From assembly GCA_964414185.1 (NCBI GenBank), contig CAYPVK010000005.1, positions 34,305-98,304 of the forward strand: DNA of 64,000 bases. The letters run 5' to 3'. The first letter of the stretch is position 1. Each line of letters opens with the position of its first letter. Positions 62,643-64,000 of the stretch are shown in pieces. Source of the stretch: UBA7488 sp964414185. GTDB taxonomy: Bacteria > Pseudomonadota > Alphaproteobacteria > CAAHEQ01 > UBA3637. A model generated the notes under the pieces. It was not told the origin of the DNA and made no database searches. It saw only the letters and a program-made list of their open reading frames with translations. Both the position numbers and the translations under genes were made by a program.

Positions 62643-63316
62643 CCGGTCACCAATGCATAGCCTTGTCCGCGTACCGTTTGAATGCACGACGGTTGTTTGA
62701 TGTCGGATTCGATTTTGCGGCGCAAGCGTGTAATTTGAACATCTATTGTGCGTAAATTGTCGGTTTCAAGCAGCCGTCCCAATTCTTCGCGTGAAACGGT
62801 TTCTCCGGCTTTTCGGGCCAAAGCTTTCAATAATTCCTGTTCGGCATTTGTCAACACAATCGGTTCGTCACCTCTGCTCAAACGCCCTTTTTGCACATTG
62901 AATTTATAGGGGCCGAAGTAAACGTTTTCATCCGGATTTAACATTGCGACGCGTTTTAAAATATTATTGATACGCAAAACCAATTCGCGCGGTTCGAACG
63001 GTTTGGGAAGATAATCGTCCGCGCCGTTTTCCAAACCGTTGATGCGGTCATCGCTGTCGGCCATTGCGGTCAACATTAAAATAGGGGTCATTAAACCGTT
63101 TTCGCGTAACTCTTTGGTAAAATCCATGCCGTTTTTTTCGGGCATCATGACATCCATAACCAATAAATCAAAAGTAAACAATTCCAATAAATCGACGGCT
63201 TCTCGGGCATTTGCCGCTTCAGAGGTGACAAAACCGTTTTCGCTTAAGTATTTCTTTAACAGTTTCCGTAAGCGCAAATCGTCGTCAATAACCAATATGT
63301 GCGGTTGGTGGTCCAT
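62639..63316 (-). CDS. OmpR-type response regulator
   Basis: 225 residues. Receiver domain with phospho-acceptor Asp in LLVMDVMMPEKNG, acidic pair IDDDLRLRK, Thr in MLTAMAD and Lys in YLPKPFEP; C-terminal winged helix with LTNAEQELLKALARKAGE and RTIDVQITRLRRKIE. Coupled to the kinase by a four-base overlap and preceded by an HPt gene 8 bases away. Confidence 0.95.
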   Translation of the reverse strand: MDHQPHILVIDDDLRLRKLLKKYLSENGFVTSEAANAREAVDLLELFTFDLLVMDVMMPEKNGMDFTKELRENGLMTPILMLTAMADSDDRINGLENGADDYLPKPFEPRELVLRINNILKRVAMLNPDENVYFGPYKFNVQKGRLSRGDEPIVLTNAEQELLKALARKAGETVSREELGRLLETDNLRTIDVQITRLRRKIESDIKQPSCIQTVRGQGYALVTG

Positions 63317-63324
63317 TTTTGTTT

Positions 63325-63813
63325 TTAAGCCTCCCGCGCCAAATCGGCCATCAGCGCGGCCCCTTTGTCGCCGCCCGTTCCGGTTATTTTTTCATTTAAG
63401 ATATATTCCAGTGCATCAATATGTTTTTTGATGAATGTCATTTGCGCCGCATCAAAATTGCCCGAATTTGATTTTATGCGCTCACATAAGTAAGTGGCAA
63501 CATCCGTCATCAACGGATATCCGAACGTTGCGCCTTGACCTTTAATATCATGGGCAATCGGATAAAGTTCTTCTTTGATTATTTGAGTGCGCCCGTCGTC
63601 GGCAATACTGTTGGCATCGTTAAACGAACGTTTCAGTTTCATAACGTCCGCCATAGCCCATTTGGGATATTTTTGAGCTAAATCGGATATGACGTTTGCC
63701 GCGTTTTGTTCTTGAATTTTATTAACGCCTGTGGAATTGTTCGTAACGGAATCGTTAAAATTTTTGTCGGCAATTTTTTGGAAAATCGGCGGTAATTCTG
63801 TATATTGTGTCAT
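63325..63813 (-). CDS. HPt-domain protein
   Basis: 162 residues from the ATG at 63813; a start at 63867 would lie upstream of the predicted transcription start and is excluded. The HPt four-helix bundle shows the phospho-accepting His in LYPIAHDIKGQGATFG. Residues 1-60 are a variable N-terminal segment. It heads the HPt-regulator-kinase operon, so it may take phosphate from or pass it to the same or another pathway. Confidence 0.82.
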   Translation of the reverse strand: MTQYTELPPIFQKIADKNFNDSVTNNSTGVNKIQEQNAANVISDLAQKYPKWAMADVMKLKRSFNDANSIADDGRTQIIKEELYPIAHDIKGQGATFGYPLMTDVATYLCERIKSNSGNFDAAQMTFIKKHIDALEYILNEKITGTGGDKGAALMADLAREA

Positions 63814-63857
63814 GTTAAGTGCTCCGATGGTTAAAAATTTTCGCTCCTTTCCTTTTA

Positions 63858-63886
63858 AGTGTATCAAAAAAACAAAGGATTGCCAA
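63858..63886 (-). promoter_or_regulatory. Promoter of the HPt-regulator-kinase operon
   Basis: Minus strand -35 TTGGCA (63881-63886), 17-base spacer, -10 TACACT (63858-63863). Fixes transcription start near 63851 and hence the HPt start at 63813. Confidence 0.65.
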
Positions 63887-63955
63887 TGATTTTTTTTATC
63901 GGCGAAATTTTAAACGCAATGTTATGGATTTTTAAGAAAATAAATTTCAGAGCAT

Positions 63956-63987
63956 AAAAAACACTCTTTAGAAAAAAGAGTGTTTTT
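63956..63987. terminator. Bidirectional terminator at the right edge
   Basis: AAAAACACTCTTT, short loop, AAGAGTGTTTTT. Serves whichever gene lies beyond the edge or ends nearby. Confidence 0.75.
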
Positions 63988-64000
63988 GGTGCGATCAAGA

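Noticed and set aside
1..64000. CRISPR arrays, insertion sequences, integrases or prophage
   Set aside because: No regularly spaced repeats, transposase or integrase motifs were seen on either strand.

Overview
The window reads as a chromosomal segment of an AT-rich, Gram-negative alphaproteobacterium, probably uncultured or host-associated. This is inferred from gene content and order: bamD-recN-ligA, rpmF-plsX-fabH-ihfA-merR, a secG-kdsA-eno neighbourhood, hslO, lptG, kdsA (so lipopolysaccharide is made) and a lone tRNA-Lys. No insertion sequence, phage gene or CRISPR array is visible. Most genes are ordinary housekeeping genes; the lineage-specific material lies in short blocks between them.

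Layout. 1-3.6 kb: the 5' three quarters of a GTP-type PEP carboxykinase (minus strand), then two related HExxH putative metallopeptidases, the first broken by a frameshift. 3.7-11.2 kb: bamD, recN, ligA and a large AsmA-like membrane-anchored protein. 11.4-14.5 kb: rpmF, plsX, fabH, ihfA and a MerR regulator, closed by a terminator. 14.6-18.9 kb: a surface-glycan operon (GT2, exostosin-like, pyruvyl-transferase-like, CgeB-like glycosyltransferase, PHP phosphatase). 18.9-23.1 kb: type-4 uracil-DNA glycosylase, an archaeal-type peroxiredoxin, an OmpA-like lipoprotein, a homoserine dehydrogenase without ACT domain and a TesA-type esterase. 23.1-30 kb: a marR-macA-macB-tolC efflux operon facing a MATE exporter whose leader carries a terminator. 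30.1-35.1 kb: tRNA-Lys, metallophosphoesterase, lptG, recX, hslO and a lipoprotein. 35.2-35.9 kb: a frameshifted XRE regulator and a well-formed minus-strand small RNA gene, possibly 6S RNA. 35.9-42.5 kb: comEC, ankyrin protein, lipoprotein, hisS, an apparently catalytically dead transglutaminase-like protein and an unknown protein. 42.5-48.1 kb: tpiA, a secreted unknown, secG, kdsA, eno, a 24-residue membrane peptide and tsaC. 48.1-50.3 kb: two tandem aminoglycoside-phosphotransferase-like kinases.

50.4-60.5 kb is the most distinctive part: a minus-strand operon for a type IVb (R64 thin-pilus-like) assembly machine, running OmpA-like Thr-rich protein, PilL/TcpQ-type lipoprotein, PilN secretin, PilO, PilP, PilQ ATPase and PilR inner-membrane protein. 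No class III prepilin, prepilin peptidase or PilM follows. A VirB2/TrbC-type pilin is transcribed divergently from the same intergenic region under its own good promoter. Whether the two form one machine is inference.

60.8-63.9 kb: a small unknown protein, and an HPt - OmpR-type regulator - EnvZ-type kinase operon with a clear sigma-70 promoter. Promoters close to TTGACA/TATAAT with 16-18 bp spacers recur throughout, so housekeeping-type transcription is easy to read here. All functional calls rest on motifs and family knowledge; no database search was run.
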